A stretch of DNA of 64,000 nt from Camillea tinctor (lineage: Eukaryota > Ascomycota > Sordariomycetes > Xylariales > Xylariaceae). The stretch spans positions 620,001-684,000 of the forward strand of contig MU394067.1 of NCBI GenBank assembly GCA_022578605.1. Reading direction: 5' to 3'. Positions within the stretch are counted from its first letter, which is position 1. Every line of letters starts with the position of its first letter. The position numbers and the translations under genes were made by a program. Shown here one piece after another: positions 45,067 through 56,869 of this stretch. Below the pieces are notes generated by a model that was not told the DNA's origin, did not search any database, and was given only the letters and a program-made list of their open reading frames with translations.

Positions 45067-47636
45067 TCGGCGCAAAGAAAGACGAGGAAAAAGAAAAAGA
45101 AAATATGATCCACATAACACGTTATTCCACTGTATCGAAGCTTGCAAGCTTTGCTATCGTATACCGGCACCACCTGCAGTTATATTCTTCCTCAACAGCA
45201 ACGCCCACGTCGAGTCTCGCGCGACTGTTGTTACACCGCCAGTTCTACTATGAGAAATATAGACTTGTTTTGGCATATATAGCTAGCCTTTCGCCGACAT
45301 CATAACAAGATATCTAGGTACTAGCTGGAGTTTGGTGGTGGCGTGTTTTGGAGACCATAGTGCGAGGTACACAGTATTGGTCAATAATATCAGAGCAGAA
45401 TGGCATATTTGTCATGGAAAGTGAGTAATGATATGATATGTTCATATAACCCCAGGGCTAGCAGCCGGGTGGCTACACAGCTAGTTGCCCCTATCGGAGG
45501 AGGGCGATCGCTTGCAGATCAGGATCGAGCAGAAAGGCTCATCCCGGTCCTCAATGAAAACTTGATACGCGGGTAGCTTAATAAGGCTGGGCGTACATGC
45601 CACAGATCAGAATTGGCCTATGCATAGTTTCTGATTGCGTAGAGATCCTGGATGGCGAATGTCTTGGACCATGGAGCTGGAATGATCGTCAACCGTACCT
45701 CGTGGGAATGGATATTAAAGGCTGAATATGATCTACCTATCATAGTATATGAATTGTCCAAAGCTGAACAGAGATCGAAAACTTCTATGTTTCTCTTTCC
45801 CATTCCTATTTTCTAGGTCTAGCAGTATCCTTTCCTATAGCCGCATCTGTGAAGACAACTAAAGGAGCAAGATAGGGGCAATAGTTATACCGGAGCTTGC
45901 CAAATACAGCAGCTACAAATATCAAGAAGTGCACAAACATGTGATCATTTATTGTACAGACAATCGCATGGCGGCCTTTCCTTTCTATAACTAGTCTCCG
46001 TATCAAAATGAAAACATGCTCTCGTCGGTCCTAGATCATGCTGGAAAGCGGCTAGACAACCAGTGTAGATAATGTTGCCAAGAAGAAAAGGTCTGCTCCT
46101 CGCATTTAGACTGCCGTTTGGGGCATGTGCTACAGCACGCCCTATGCATAGGTTGCCAAATCCGTGTTTTGATTTTCCATATACACGATTATCTATACTC
46201 GAAGCCTGTTTATACTCTATCATATACATATGTCAGTTAAAGCTTGTCATCTAATGCCAATAAATGCGGCTCAGTCTAAACGTTATACCAAGACTAAGAC
46301 AAAGACTTTTAAATATGTTATCATTAACGATTGTATCTTAAGTTGTCAGTATTAGATCATTTGGTATGACCCAGGAGCCGGCAGCATCAAGCATTGCTGG
46401 GGCTGCTTCAGAGGGTTACATCGACCTCCTCGTTTAAAGTAATTCTCCCGTCCCACCAATAGAAGTTGAGGCTAAAAGAGGGGAGAAATTGCTAGTACAC
46501 AATAAGGTAATATGTTATTGGTTTATGTATCTACTAAGATCTCATAAGTTTATCTCTGACATCGTAATTCTCTTCTCCTGCTAGATATTTTCTTTTCACT
46601 ACATTCTTACTTTTCTATGAAGTATATCCTCGATCCAATTCATGGTATCCGATCAGTTATATCGACCTGCATTCTCTCAATTACGTCAAAGACGCCTTTT
46701 GCCAATATAAGCTACCGGCATTCATTATACCATGATTCTTACCGCCGGCCTGCACCTTGGCGTACTCAACACCACAGCAAGCTTGGCGATCTTGGCAAGG
46801 AGAGTTTGCCTCCGCTACGAGCCCGGCTCAGCGCCTTGAAGACCCGGCAGAGAGCCCTAAACAGAGATAAGCATTCAGCGCCAAGAACCTCGGCATATCC
46901 AGACTCCTGCGCGCTCGTTTCCCAGATCAATGGGAAAGCTTGATTACTGTTTTTGCTTTACATTTGTCATGTATTCCGTGCCTGGACAACTTGCTATCGA
47001 AACAACAGTCCCTGGCAAGCCGATATTTCCATAGTGGTATCAAGTGAGTTGCAGTTCTCCTTCCCCAAGTAGTAATTGCTTCGTTGTGGAGGTCGCCGTT
47101 CTACGTTGAGTGGACAGAAAGGGCTTAAGCTGTGCTGAAATACACTTGTGGTATACCATTTAACCTATTTTACTCTTTAACCATCATCTGTGCCAGCCAT
47201 TCTTTTTAATAGTTAACTATTCATCTTTCACAATATTGAAAGTTCGACGTATTTCATAGAAAGATGGGTTTCTTGATAAAGAATGAGACTACATCATGCT
47301 GAAAACCTGCTCTGTGACCAACCGTGACCCATCTTCCGATTCGAGAAGAACATACGTCTCAAAGGCCGTTTGATATAACTCTTATTTATTAGACTCGGGA
47401 CGATAAGGCTCAAGAATACTACATTCCTCTATGAGGGAATAGGACTACCTTCCCCATATACTTAGCGTCGCCGTGGAACATATGTAGGTATGGCTTCTAG
47501 AAAAGGGGAACCTGCACGTCGTAAAAGTATAAAGAGTCCTGCTTCTCCTCTGACACTGAAGATCTTTTCCTACCACCCTCAACCACATCCTCAAGTTTAA
47601 TCTTGTCAGCACCATCACAGTCAACAGCATTTCAAG
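45067..47636. other. Long spacer with the deuterolysin promoter at its end
   Basis: No supported gene. A 108-codon plus-strand frame at 46617-46943 has no domain. The right end holds a TATA box and a pyrimidine-rich leader for the peptidase gene. Confidence 0.45.
47529..47535 (+). promoter_or_regulatory. TATA box of the deuterolysin gene
   Basis: TATAAAG lies 108 bp before the ATG and is followed by a CT/CA-rich leader (TCTTTTCCTACCACCCTC), the usual layout of a strongly expressed mould gene. Confidence 0.5.
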
Positions 47637-48889
47637 ATGAAGTTTCTCGGTAGTTTCGCTCTTCTCGCCTCCCTGGCTAGCGCTGCCTCTATGGGCAAGC
47701 GCGCGGAGCCCCTCGATGTTCAGCTTGAGATGGTCGGCAACTCGCAGATCAAGGCTACCGTTACCAACACTGGTGCCGAAGACCTCAAGGTTCTCAAGTC
47801 CGGCACTATTCTCGACAACGCCCCTATCCAGAAGGTCCAGGTCTTCCAGGGAAGTAAGTAATATAAATGATTACTTGGGACGGCTGATATTCTCTAACAC
47901 GTTTGCACTTAGGCTCTAAGGTTGCTTTCGAGGGTATTCGTCTGCGCCTCTCCACCACCAACCTCCAGGACGATGTTTTCCAGAACATCCCAGCTGGCGA
48001 GTCTGTCGAGGTTACCTTCGATGCTGCTGAGCTGCACGACTTGACCGCTGGTGGTGAATTCGACTTCGTCGCCAACGGCGTTATCTCTTACGCCAGTGCC
48101 AACACCACCGAGATTGTTGACGCTGTTCCTTTCTCCAGCAACACCATCACCGCCAAGGTTGACGCTGCCAAGGCCGTGGAGGCCCGCATGGCCTTCATCA
48201 GCAAGCGAACGGTGGGTAATTCCGGTTAAAAAGCTAGCAGTGTCACACGTAGCTGCAGCCTCTTAAACTCCTATCTATGGCGTGATCGCTGATTGATGTC
48301 TCTTGCAAACAGGCTGTGCAATCCGACTGCACCGGCACCAGGCTCACCTCGACCAGGAACGCCGTGACCAACTGCAGATCCTTCGCAGCGGCTGCCTCCA
48401 CGGCAGCTCGCTCCAACACCGCCAAGGTGCAGGAGTACTTCAAGTCGACCTCCGTCGGCAGCACGGTGGCCAGCGTGTTCGCGAGCGTGGCCTCCGAGTG
48501 CGGCAGCTCTAGCTCGGGCGTGTCACGCACGTACTGCTCTGACGTCTACGGCGCCTGCAGCAGCAACGTGCTCGCCTACACTCTGCCCTCCGCCAGCTAC
48601 ATCGTCAACTGCCCGCTCTACTTCAGCGCCCTGTCCGCCGTCACCTCCACCTGCCACGGCCAGGACCAGGCCACCACCACCCTCCACGAGGTCACTCACC
48701 TGAGCCAGGTCGCCGGCACCGACGACCTCGGCTACGGCTACTCCGCCGCCACCCGCCTGTCCTCTTCGCAGGCCCTGAACAACGCCGACTCCTACGCGCT
48801 GTTCGCCAACGGTGAGTTTTCCTTCCAAGCGTGCAATCATGTTGAGACTCAGACTAACGTTTTATATAGCTATCTACGTCGGCTGCTAA
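47637..48889 (+). CDS. Deuterolysin, secreted M35 metallopeptidase
   Basis: Predicted 344-residue preproenzyme. Exons are 47637-47853, 47913-48211, 48313-48811 and 48870-48889; introns are 59, 101 and 58 nt and the last exon is only 20 nt. Residues 1-19 are a signal peptide ([18 protein letters not shown]), followed by a propeptide that ends at a KR site (FISKR) spanning the second intron. The mature enzyme starts AVQSDC and has the zinc motif [20 protein letters not shown]: the HEVTH histidines and a downstream Asp are the metal ligands typical of aspzincins, with Glu as catalytic base. It then has [17 protein letters not shown] with a family-typical C-terminal Cys. It cleaves proteins, often basic ones, outside the cell. 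Confidence 0.93.
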
Positions 48890-49415
48890 GCGCTATAGTC
48901 ATTTAAGGGCTGTTTTGTACCCTAAAGGGGGTTAGGGTTAGGGTACTGACCAGAGGGTTAGGGTTTCTACCAAAGCAGGGAAAAGGGGGAATGTTCATTT
49001 CCGAGACATAGCTTGTGGTCATCTTTGCCAATTTAGTACAGAATTTGCTGAACCTCTCATATACATTGCATATCAAACACGTATTTTACGAAATCGTTAT
49101 TTTGGCCTACCACCCCTATATGCTATTAGCTATAAGCATATCTATTCTCTAGGTTTCTCTATTTGCTTACGTGATATGCCTCGACCTGTATGAATAGATG
49201 TTACGAGGTTAATATGAAGTAGAGAAAATTAGCAATATACTTCATTAAATCAAGCCTTATCCTTTTAAGTCTCAGTCTTGAATTTAGGGGAAACTACCTA
49301 AGTACGCTTCTTTTTATGCTAGTTCCTATTTCCTAATCCAAAAGCAATTGCTCTTATTATTATCGCTAATCTACCTATTTATTCTTGCCTATCGCATCTA
49401 GGTCCATAACAATAC
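48890..49415. other. AT-rich spacer
   Basis: No gene. It contains the telomere-like motif described separately. Confidence 0.5.
48917..48964. repeat. Short telomere-like repeat with hairpin
   Basis: GTACCCTAA (48917-48925) pairs with TTAGGGTAC (48938-48946), and between them lies TTAGGG. A further GGGTTAGGG follows at 48956-48964. TTAGGG is the usual telomere unit of filamentous fungi. Only two or three copies are present. Confidence 0.6.
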
Positions 49416-49481
49416 TGTCACGGACTAACTATATATGAGCTAATAGCTAAAAGCTATTAGCATTTGCTTTTTAGCTTTACA
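49416..49481. repeat. Second locus of the TGTCACGGAC element
   Basis: TGTCACGGACTAACTATATATGAGCTAATAGC... to ...TTTTTAGCTTTACA matches copy 2 at 39722-39785 with few differences. The hairpin GCTAATAGC / GCTATTAGC is retained. TGTCACGG is a frequent LTR start in fungal Gypsy elements, so these may be LTR ends, but a MITE is equally possible. Confidence 0.6.
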
Positions 49482-49491
49482 AATACATAAC

Positions 49492-50211
49492 CTAATCGTC
49501 GGGAGGATTTTCTTTCGGGATACTTTTTTTATCAGAAAACCCTCCCACTGGCGCCCAAAATCCTTCCACTTGGCTCTTTACGAAACTCAGGACTTCACCA
49601 AGTGGTGTGCCTGTAGCACATCTTCCGTCGATTTCCAGCTTAATCAATTTTGCCTCAATTTCCCCTCGAATGAGCAAAACATTCCCTGGTAATGCTCGCA
49701 CGACTGAATGGAACGTCTTCAGTTCGTCGTATCCAAACAAAAGCCATATCATGCACTCTAAAAATATATGCCCTATAGACGCAACGTCGCCAGCCTGTGG
49801 ATCCCACTTCCCAAGGTATAAAACTTCATATAAAGGAAATAGGTACCCTATATCCTTTTCTCCAGTTCCGCCGATTACCAAGTGGCCAAATTGACTGTCT
49901 ACATCAACCAGGTCATCTCCGCTGAACCATAAAATATTGCCAATGTTTAAGGTACCATGGGCAGCGGATTTCTCGGAATCAGCCTTATTATCAACGTGGT
50001 TATGAAGAGCTGCAAGACCACTAATAATGCCTCTAAATTGAAGGAAGAACCATTCGACCAGCTGAGGATTATTGCTGGCCGAGGGATATCGGGCCCATAA
50101 GTCCAATAGATTTCCGGTAGCACGCGGAAGAATGATGCCACAGGTACTTCTGGTCTCATAAGCAGCTATAGCCTTAATAAGATGCACTGTAATAAAAAGC
50201 CATAAAGGCAT
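49492..50211 (-). pseudogene. Decayed protein-kinase-like fragment
   Basis: A 239-codon open frame corresponds to the C-lobe of a large fungal Ser/Thr kinase-like family. HGTLNIGNILWFSG stands where HGDLKPENILWF is expected, so the catalytic Asp and Lys are gone. DVDSQFGHL replaces DFGLAK, while ASIGHIFLECMIWLLFGYDE matches the family's DIWSMGCxxLEFxxWLLYGxxEL. The N-lobe, Gly-loop and catalytic Lys are absent. The frame opens just after a possible acceptor (TTTATTACAG), so upstream exons are likely lost. The stop lies 11 bp from a repeat. It is either a pseudogene or a pseudokinase, and no catalysis is expected. Confidence 0.6.
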
Positions 50212-51288
50212 ACTTGGTAAAATATTATATTTTTATCGAGTAAATGAAGGGATTCGCAACCAAGAAAGAAAACAACCAGTTACTACTGACTGCTCAAGAT
50301 CTCCGGAAAAGGGGTTCTGCTTACATTAACTTTCTTTTATTATACCCCTCGGTCAACGACATCTAAATATGGGTTTTTCATTTCTATTCCTTTTTTTTTC
50401 TTTGCCTAAAACGAACTTGGATAGCAAGTAATGAGAATGTATGATCTTTGCGAACGGTACTTGCTTGGGCTACCTATAAAAAAAGGAAGGAAAGAACTCA
50501 TTTATAGCCGACCCCCTATATCGATGTATACTTGTGACGTTGGGGGTGGCGACCACAAACCCACTAGACCAACGGGCGCGCAATGGCCTATCCCGACAAA
50601 AGGATATCGGAATTTCATAGCCGGCCGCTATGAAATCTATGGTGGTATATATGGCCACGGTCGCCGACCGTGACAAGACTTTAACTCTTGCGTAGTTCTA
50701 GTTCCCTCAAATTTCGCGACGCTTTTTTAATTACAGATTTTGATATATATATCGAGGTATAATAACAAGCATTGTTAGTTCGGGGCCGAGGAAAATTAAG
50801 AGCTGCATAAGTACTCAAAGCGCATACATGTATATAGCGTTGATTTTGTATAAGTTATTTCTTTTCATATATGAAGTTGATCACACACGTAAGGGGCTTA
50901 AGGCATTCCTTTGCCTGATTTCTCATATTTCATGATAGTTGGACGCCGTAGACTGAAGAATGCATATAGTCCCTCATAGCCTCATTTAAATAACAATTGG
51001 GAGTCTCCATCCGTTGTAAGGACAAGGCTCTTTTCGATTTGCTCCCTTGGATCCTACGATCGGTTGCTCTGATGTTGATAAGCGACGGTAGTGAGGGAAA
51101 AGTATGAAGCGTACTGGTCCAGGAGAGAGTCTAGGAGGAGGGAAGTCCTGATATATGTGTACATAATATCGCATGGTGGGGCGGCAACCCCATATTCAAC
51201 TTCTCATACGCACCTATCTCTCCCAATTACAATACCGTATTTACTGCACATACAAAAAGAGGGGCTGATTGAAGTCATTAAGTTTATT
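50212..51288. other. Spacer
   Basis: No gene with support. The right part is the 3' side of the membrane-protein gene. Confidence 0.45.
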
Positions 51289-52632
51289 TCAAACATGTGG
51301 GATGAAGTTCGTCCAGTTGGGTGTAATGTACACATCATCAGGTAGGTGTCTCAAGCTTACCACCACCTCTACTATTATATAACCCCGTGCTATAACAAGG
51401 CTCCATACAAAGATGCCGAGCAGCACGTCCCAGAAGTTGGGCCAGATCCTTTCCTCCTCCGACTCTCGGTTCACGTTAATCCAGAGCCAGCTTAGGTTGT
51501 ATTTGCCCCGGTATCCCGCTATCGTCAGCACTCGAACTAGACCTATGCTCACGCACGAAACCGAGGCCAGGATGATAACGGATATTCTCCATAGGAGTTT
51601 CTCAACTTCGGATGGGAATGCGAGGTTCCAGGCTCCCAAGTGGATACAAGAATGGATAATCGAGGGTATGACAAGACCAGCTAGCACATTCAACGGTAGG
51701 TTTGAAGGCATGATCGAGTCGTTGGGGACTCGTTTAACTGGTGACTGGTGTCCGCCGATAACTGGCTCTTGTCTGTCGAGATCATAGTTCTTATACCGGT
51801 CTCTTCGCTCCCAGACCTGCGTGGCCTTTTGTATAAAGTCTAAGGGTGTATCTTCGTATGACATGTTCGATGGCAATCCCGACTCTGTTAATATTTTCGC
51901 CGTCGAGAATTCGCAGCGGATGATCGTGGGCGTCTCGACATGTTGCGGCTTGTGCCACCAGAAGAAATAGGACATGACCGTCGAGACGACAAAAGCTAGA
52001 GTGAAGAGTTCTAGGGGCGAGAGGGATAGTTTGCCAACGGTTCGTGCGATGGATTGAATGATCATCCAACTGATCTGTAGCAAGGCGAAGGCTTTTGCGA
52101 AGTAGTCGGCTTTGCTCTTGTCCCATATCTCATCGCGGTGGATCTTGGGGAGTGCGATGTAGCCCCGCGAGATGAGGAAATGTATGCACTCAGCATTAAC
52201 CGGGAAAGATTGTCCGTCTTCTAGATGAAGGAAGAAACCTTGGGTCCAAAGTCAGCTCAGATAACCTTTTGAAAAAGGGAGGGAGGGAGCCTTGCCTCCG
52301 CTGTTAGCATAGAATGCGTGTTCCAAGCCCCATGAATCTTGTTCACCTAATTCCCTCATCTGTTGGACAGATCTTTTTGCACTGACCCATTGACTGGCAG
52401 CAATCATGGTTAACATGTCAGGTGCAAAGATAGCCAAAATACCCCATCGTGCTCGTCGCTTCATGATCCGCATCCAGGTATCACCTTTAGCGGGGATATT
52501 GAGGTGAAGAACAGTCCATATCGCTGTGATGACGACCACGAAACAACTATAGATTATATCGACCGTGCCGCGTACATTAGGGGTGTCAACCCAACCAACA
52601 AAGCGTGCGACATCGTCTATCGATGCTTCCAT
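51289..52632 (-). CDS. Multi-span membrane protein, GWVDxPNxRGTxDI family (paralogue with a GC-AG intron)
   Basis: Predicted 428-residue protein, similar in length to the paralogue at 17696-18952. Exon 1 is 52632-52296 and exon 2 is 52238-51289. The reading breaks at a TGA, and the join that restores the family pattern is a 57-nt intron starting GCAAGG and ending CCCAAG, with a CTGAC branch. It gives YANSGG-FFLHLEDGQSF, parallel to MGGVWLQ in the paralogue. A GT start at GTTATC would give an intron of only 27 nt, too short. Seen: GWVDTPNVRGTVDIIYSCFV at about residues 12-31, hydrophobic spans VVVITAIWTVLHLN and WGILAIFAPDMLTMIAA, a middle pair around YFFWWH, then HLGAWNLAFP and the end NWTNFIPHV. 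Function unknown. Confidence 0.78.
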
Positions 52633-55600
52633 TCTCTAGGGGCTTTCACATCTAGAGACAGATGGAAAGAGGCTCGTGAGAGACTCACTGCAAAATTAAG
52701 TTGAAAAGGTCGAGGTGTGGGAAAGACATCTCAGTCCTAATTTTTAAGTGTTACATTGAGTGCGATAGCCTATTTGCTTTATGATAACCATTTCTGAGGG
52801 CAGCCCCCCCAGTTAAACCTCCCATCCCCCCAGCTCTCGCCTTGCTCGATGTGGTTGTGTCCGTGAAAAAAGTACCCCTGAAGAACTCCATAAGTACCCA
52901 CAGACTTCAGGGTTTAGTGCCTTCGATACTACCTCTCCAGTCAAAATTTTGGAGCCATGCAGGTCCAATTAGAGTGGTTTCGGAACTGAAGATGCCCACG
53001 GCAAAGCCATTGAGATAAGAGAAGAGAAGCTATAGTTACCTTAAAAGAAAACCAGTAAAATGGGTTGGTTCATGAGTGGCTTCATAGGTGGGTTTGGTGG
53101 TGTGTAAGAAGTCGAGAATTAGGACGCACTGATGGGCCCTATAGGGCTACGTGCCACAGGCATGGATAGCGGTAGCCAGGCTGTCGGGACCTATGGGGTT
53201 TATTCAACGCCGCGTTCATACATTATTGAAGAAAAGCAATGTCACCATCTCTAAGTGTATCTATTAGTTAATATGCATTTTTCTAATGCCGACCTGCCTA
53301 GATACCTAATCATTTTAAAGAATGATTTTATTTACCTAAATCCTGTTTGTAACTCTTTTATCAACAAGCTAAATCCTATAAGAGGATAAAATCGAGTGGC
53401 AACCATTCTCCGCTAATAACCTACTTCGATGTATGCTTAAAATTAATACCAGACTAAGAAAACAAATGCTAAAAAAAGAACCGTTAAGGCTTACAGAGAG
53501 GTGGGTCGTAAAGCGAGGGACTTCTTAGTAACCAATAGCTGTTGCCGGCGATCACTACTAACTACTAGGTAGTAGTACACTATACGGAGTAGTGTTGGCC
53601 CCCAATACCACCTGCCGATTATCCAGCAACATGGGTTGAATTCATCGCTGCCAATGGCTTGGCTCAAACCAGTGCAACACCAGATTTTATCATCAATAAT
53701 AGATGGTGGCCGGTAGAGAGAGGTTCGAAGGTTAGCCTCTAAACAACAGCTGAAACTAATATGCCCATATCCTGATTAAAAACTTGCGCGTGTATGCGTG
53801 TGGCTAATAGTGTAGTGTTATATAGGAAGTTATAGTAACACCAAATAACGCATGTGCTTAGGTATACAAGCCTTGAATTCGAATGATATACCAAGCGAGT
53901 ATAGTATGTAAGATAAACTCTCTCTTCCCTACCCACCCTTTTCAAATAAATAAAGGGAGGGTGTGATTTTTCGGTAGCACTTAATAAGTGAAGAATTATC
54001 AATCCTAAGAAGCATTGTTCCTTAAAGTAGGAGACGATTGTCAATTGGAAAATTATTTACTACCTCTAAAGGAGAGGGTCCATGACCATCTAGTTTCCAT
54101 ATCTAGAGCCGTGAATGTTACATTAAATAATCACGTGACACTACCCACATGTATGTACTATACTGGCGCGGCTAGGGGATGCCCTCATACACAATATAAT
54201 CTTTATACCTGCCCCAGGGCTGACTATATCGCACTACAAACTCCAAAACTTCAAATTGAGGTATTTATTTATAAATTGATTCATTTATTAGAACTATAGA
54301 AATAAAAATAAGGAACAAGTTCAACTAAAATCCATTCTATTCTAAGTTGAATACAAGTGAAAAAGGGGGAAACTATAGGACAGCATTTTATGTGAACCAT
54401 CAGGGGGCTTTCCTTTATTACTGCAATTCCTGGCTGTTCCTGTTGCTATGGTAGACAAGAATTTTCCAGTAGTTAAACAACCACTCTATTTCTCCTTTCT
54501 AAGGCTATTCGATCCATTGCAACTGACCCGTACCAGTTGGCCAAAGAATTTCGATCCTTGATACCTAGTAATACCTTCCAATGTGGGCGAGCCTAAGATA
54601 TAGACTTGTTGAACTCCAGACTTGTAACCTCCTAGGATATTTAAGCAGTCGCAAGTTTTTAACGCTTGCCCGTTTTTCATTAAAGTAGCGGAAAAGAAGG
54701 CCTGTTATTCGCGAGTAACTCTCGTTCGTTTTTTAGCAAAGCACAACTTCGGAAATGTTGCGCAAGGAAGTAGACGTGTAAATTAAAATATCTGAAAATA
54801 ATCTTTTAGGTATTAGAGACGATGCCTTTAAGCATGGTGCTTGCCCTGTTTCGAGAAGCAAGCTAGTTGCTAACTAATGGATTCCAATAGGCGAATCGTT
54901 AAAGTATATCCGTGATGCTCCTTCTGTGGCTTTGAAAACCCGTGTGTCGGGAAGGGTCTTAAGCTGCTTAGTTTCTCTGTAGTGTCCGATAGTAACAACC
55001 TAACCCTTAGTAGTTTCGACCTAAGATATTAAGTTAGATCGCACCACTTAAGGGATAAAAGATTATTACCGTTAGAGAAACAATATTAGTTAAATCGTTA
55101 TATGATAGCTACATAGATACGATGATATCGCCAAGCCTGGTTGAGAAGTTGGGTGTCAAGCGACGACTGCTCTCGGACATTGGTATTGATAGCTGACTAC
55201 TTGCACCTACGATCTCCATGCACATTTTCAACTGGTGCGTCAACGAGGCTTGCAGGAGATCTATGGCCGTGAAGGAGAAGGTCTTTTTGACTGGAAGGAA
55301 CTTGCCAAATTCACAGAAGTCAAGCTGAGCCTCACGTATTTATTCTAGGTGAGCCCAGATGGTGCAATGACTCTCCGCCATCTCTCAACGAGAATGAATG
55401 AATAGGCTCTGAAGAAGGCTCGACGTTATGCCAAGATGAAGCAGCTCGTCACTATAAGTCTGCTTCCGCTACTATTGTTGAGCCCACACGTGCCTATAGC
55501 TGCTGCAGTGGCTAAAGTTAATAAGGCGGAAGTATCTGCATTAAAACTCAAAGAGCAGAGTTCGGTTTATACAGTTTAACACCTTTATGCAACTTGAGTA

Positions 55601-56869
55601 AAAGTAGCACCGACACTAAGCTGAATGGGATAGAAAATGGTAGCAATGGACAACGTGCTACTACCCCGGGATATAGTGTAGTGCAATATATAATCCAGAA
55701 AACTCATTTAAGTAAGTGTTAGAACCCCTGAATTAATGTTTCACTAGCAGCTAACCTAGGTTTTTCGTATAAAAGCGCGATAATTCATTCGTAGGGTTGC
55801 CATTCTAAAATCTGACATTTACCCCTTTTTAGTAGGTAGGCAACCTAGCAGTAGGCAAGTAGATAGCTTCGCTGCTTCGTTCAAAAGCAGGCTGTAGGTA
55901 ACATAGAGATAGGACTCTGTGTTACAATCCTCAGTCTATTGTATTGGCCTACATTTTGCGAGCATTCTAATTTTAGGTAGACCTAGAGCTGTCCGGATCT
56001 TCGGATATCTCGGCTTCCAGCTTTGCATCGTACGAAACAAGGTCCGTAAGCAGGCTTTTAAGTGCGTAGCTGTCACGAGATTTAGGACTTCACATCCTCC
56101 CCTTGCGCACGGCATCTCGGAATTATGATAGCGTATGCAAGTGAGATATTCCCACGGGAAGTCCACAGTCCGCTCCGAGTTTCGTAGGACTGTGTATCTC
56201 CGTTATCATCACTCTCTAGCACAGGCGGGCTTGGCATTTGCCAGAGGTCCGGGAGTCCGGGGAAGATAGCAGGGATGGGAGGTTGCAGGGGCCGCAGACA
56301 CCACTAGATGACCTCTCCACGATACGCCATCATCCATCAAAGTTTTCTGTACATGCACGTCATGCACGAATACGGCGTGTTCACATCGTGAAACAACCTC
56401 ATAATCGACGTAAGAAACGTGATTACGTACGATTATGGAAGCTTGGCATGTGCCATCAGACCACAAAAGGGATTCATCTAGTAGATAGGAATAACTTCGT
56501 TTTTCATATCTTGGATCAATACAGAAAGATCATTATTGGGCGTACCAGTTTAACTATGGTACAAAAATAACGGAAACCTAGATAGATAATCGAGAAGAAT
56601 AAACTAGCCATGATGATTTTTTCTCCATTACAGCGATAGGAATCGCGTAATTACATATAATAAATAATTCTAATACTAAGGAGGTAGAGAGATTGAAGTG
56701 AAGCTATTTCTAAGGTATATTCGTCAATGACCGGTCTTGCGCACATTGATCTTGACGCTATTCTATGATATCTGCTTGGGGACTCTATTTGGAAAGAAAG
56801 GAAAAAGATCGTGACTATCTCGGAGCAAACACGCTCATACGAGATTATCCATAATTGTAAGTTGGTATA
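52633..56869. other. Gene desert with two possible relics
   Basis: No intact gene. Around 53600-53743 (plus) an ATG-less frame reads DYPATWVEFIAANGLAQ, then TPDFIINNRWWPVERGSK before a stop; it looks protein-like but I cannot name the family. Around 55140-55570 (plus) several frames give YGREGEGLFDWKELAKFTEV and KKARRYAKMKQLVTISL, broken by stops. The rest is AT-rich with short inverted motifs. Confidence 0.4.

Noticed and set aside
46617..46943. 108-codon plus-strand frame before the deuterolysin gene
   Set aside because: Low-complexity C-terminal part and no recognisable features; a real gene is not supported.
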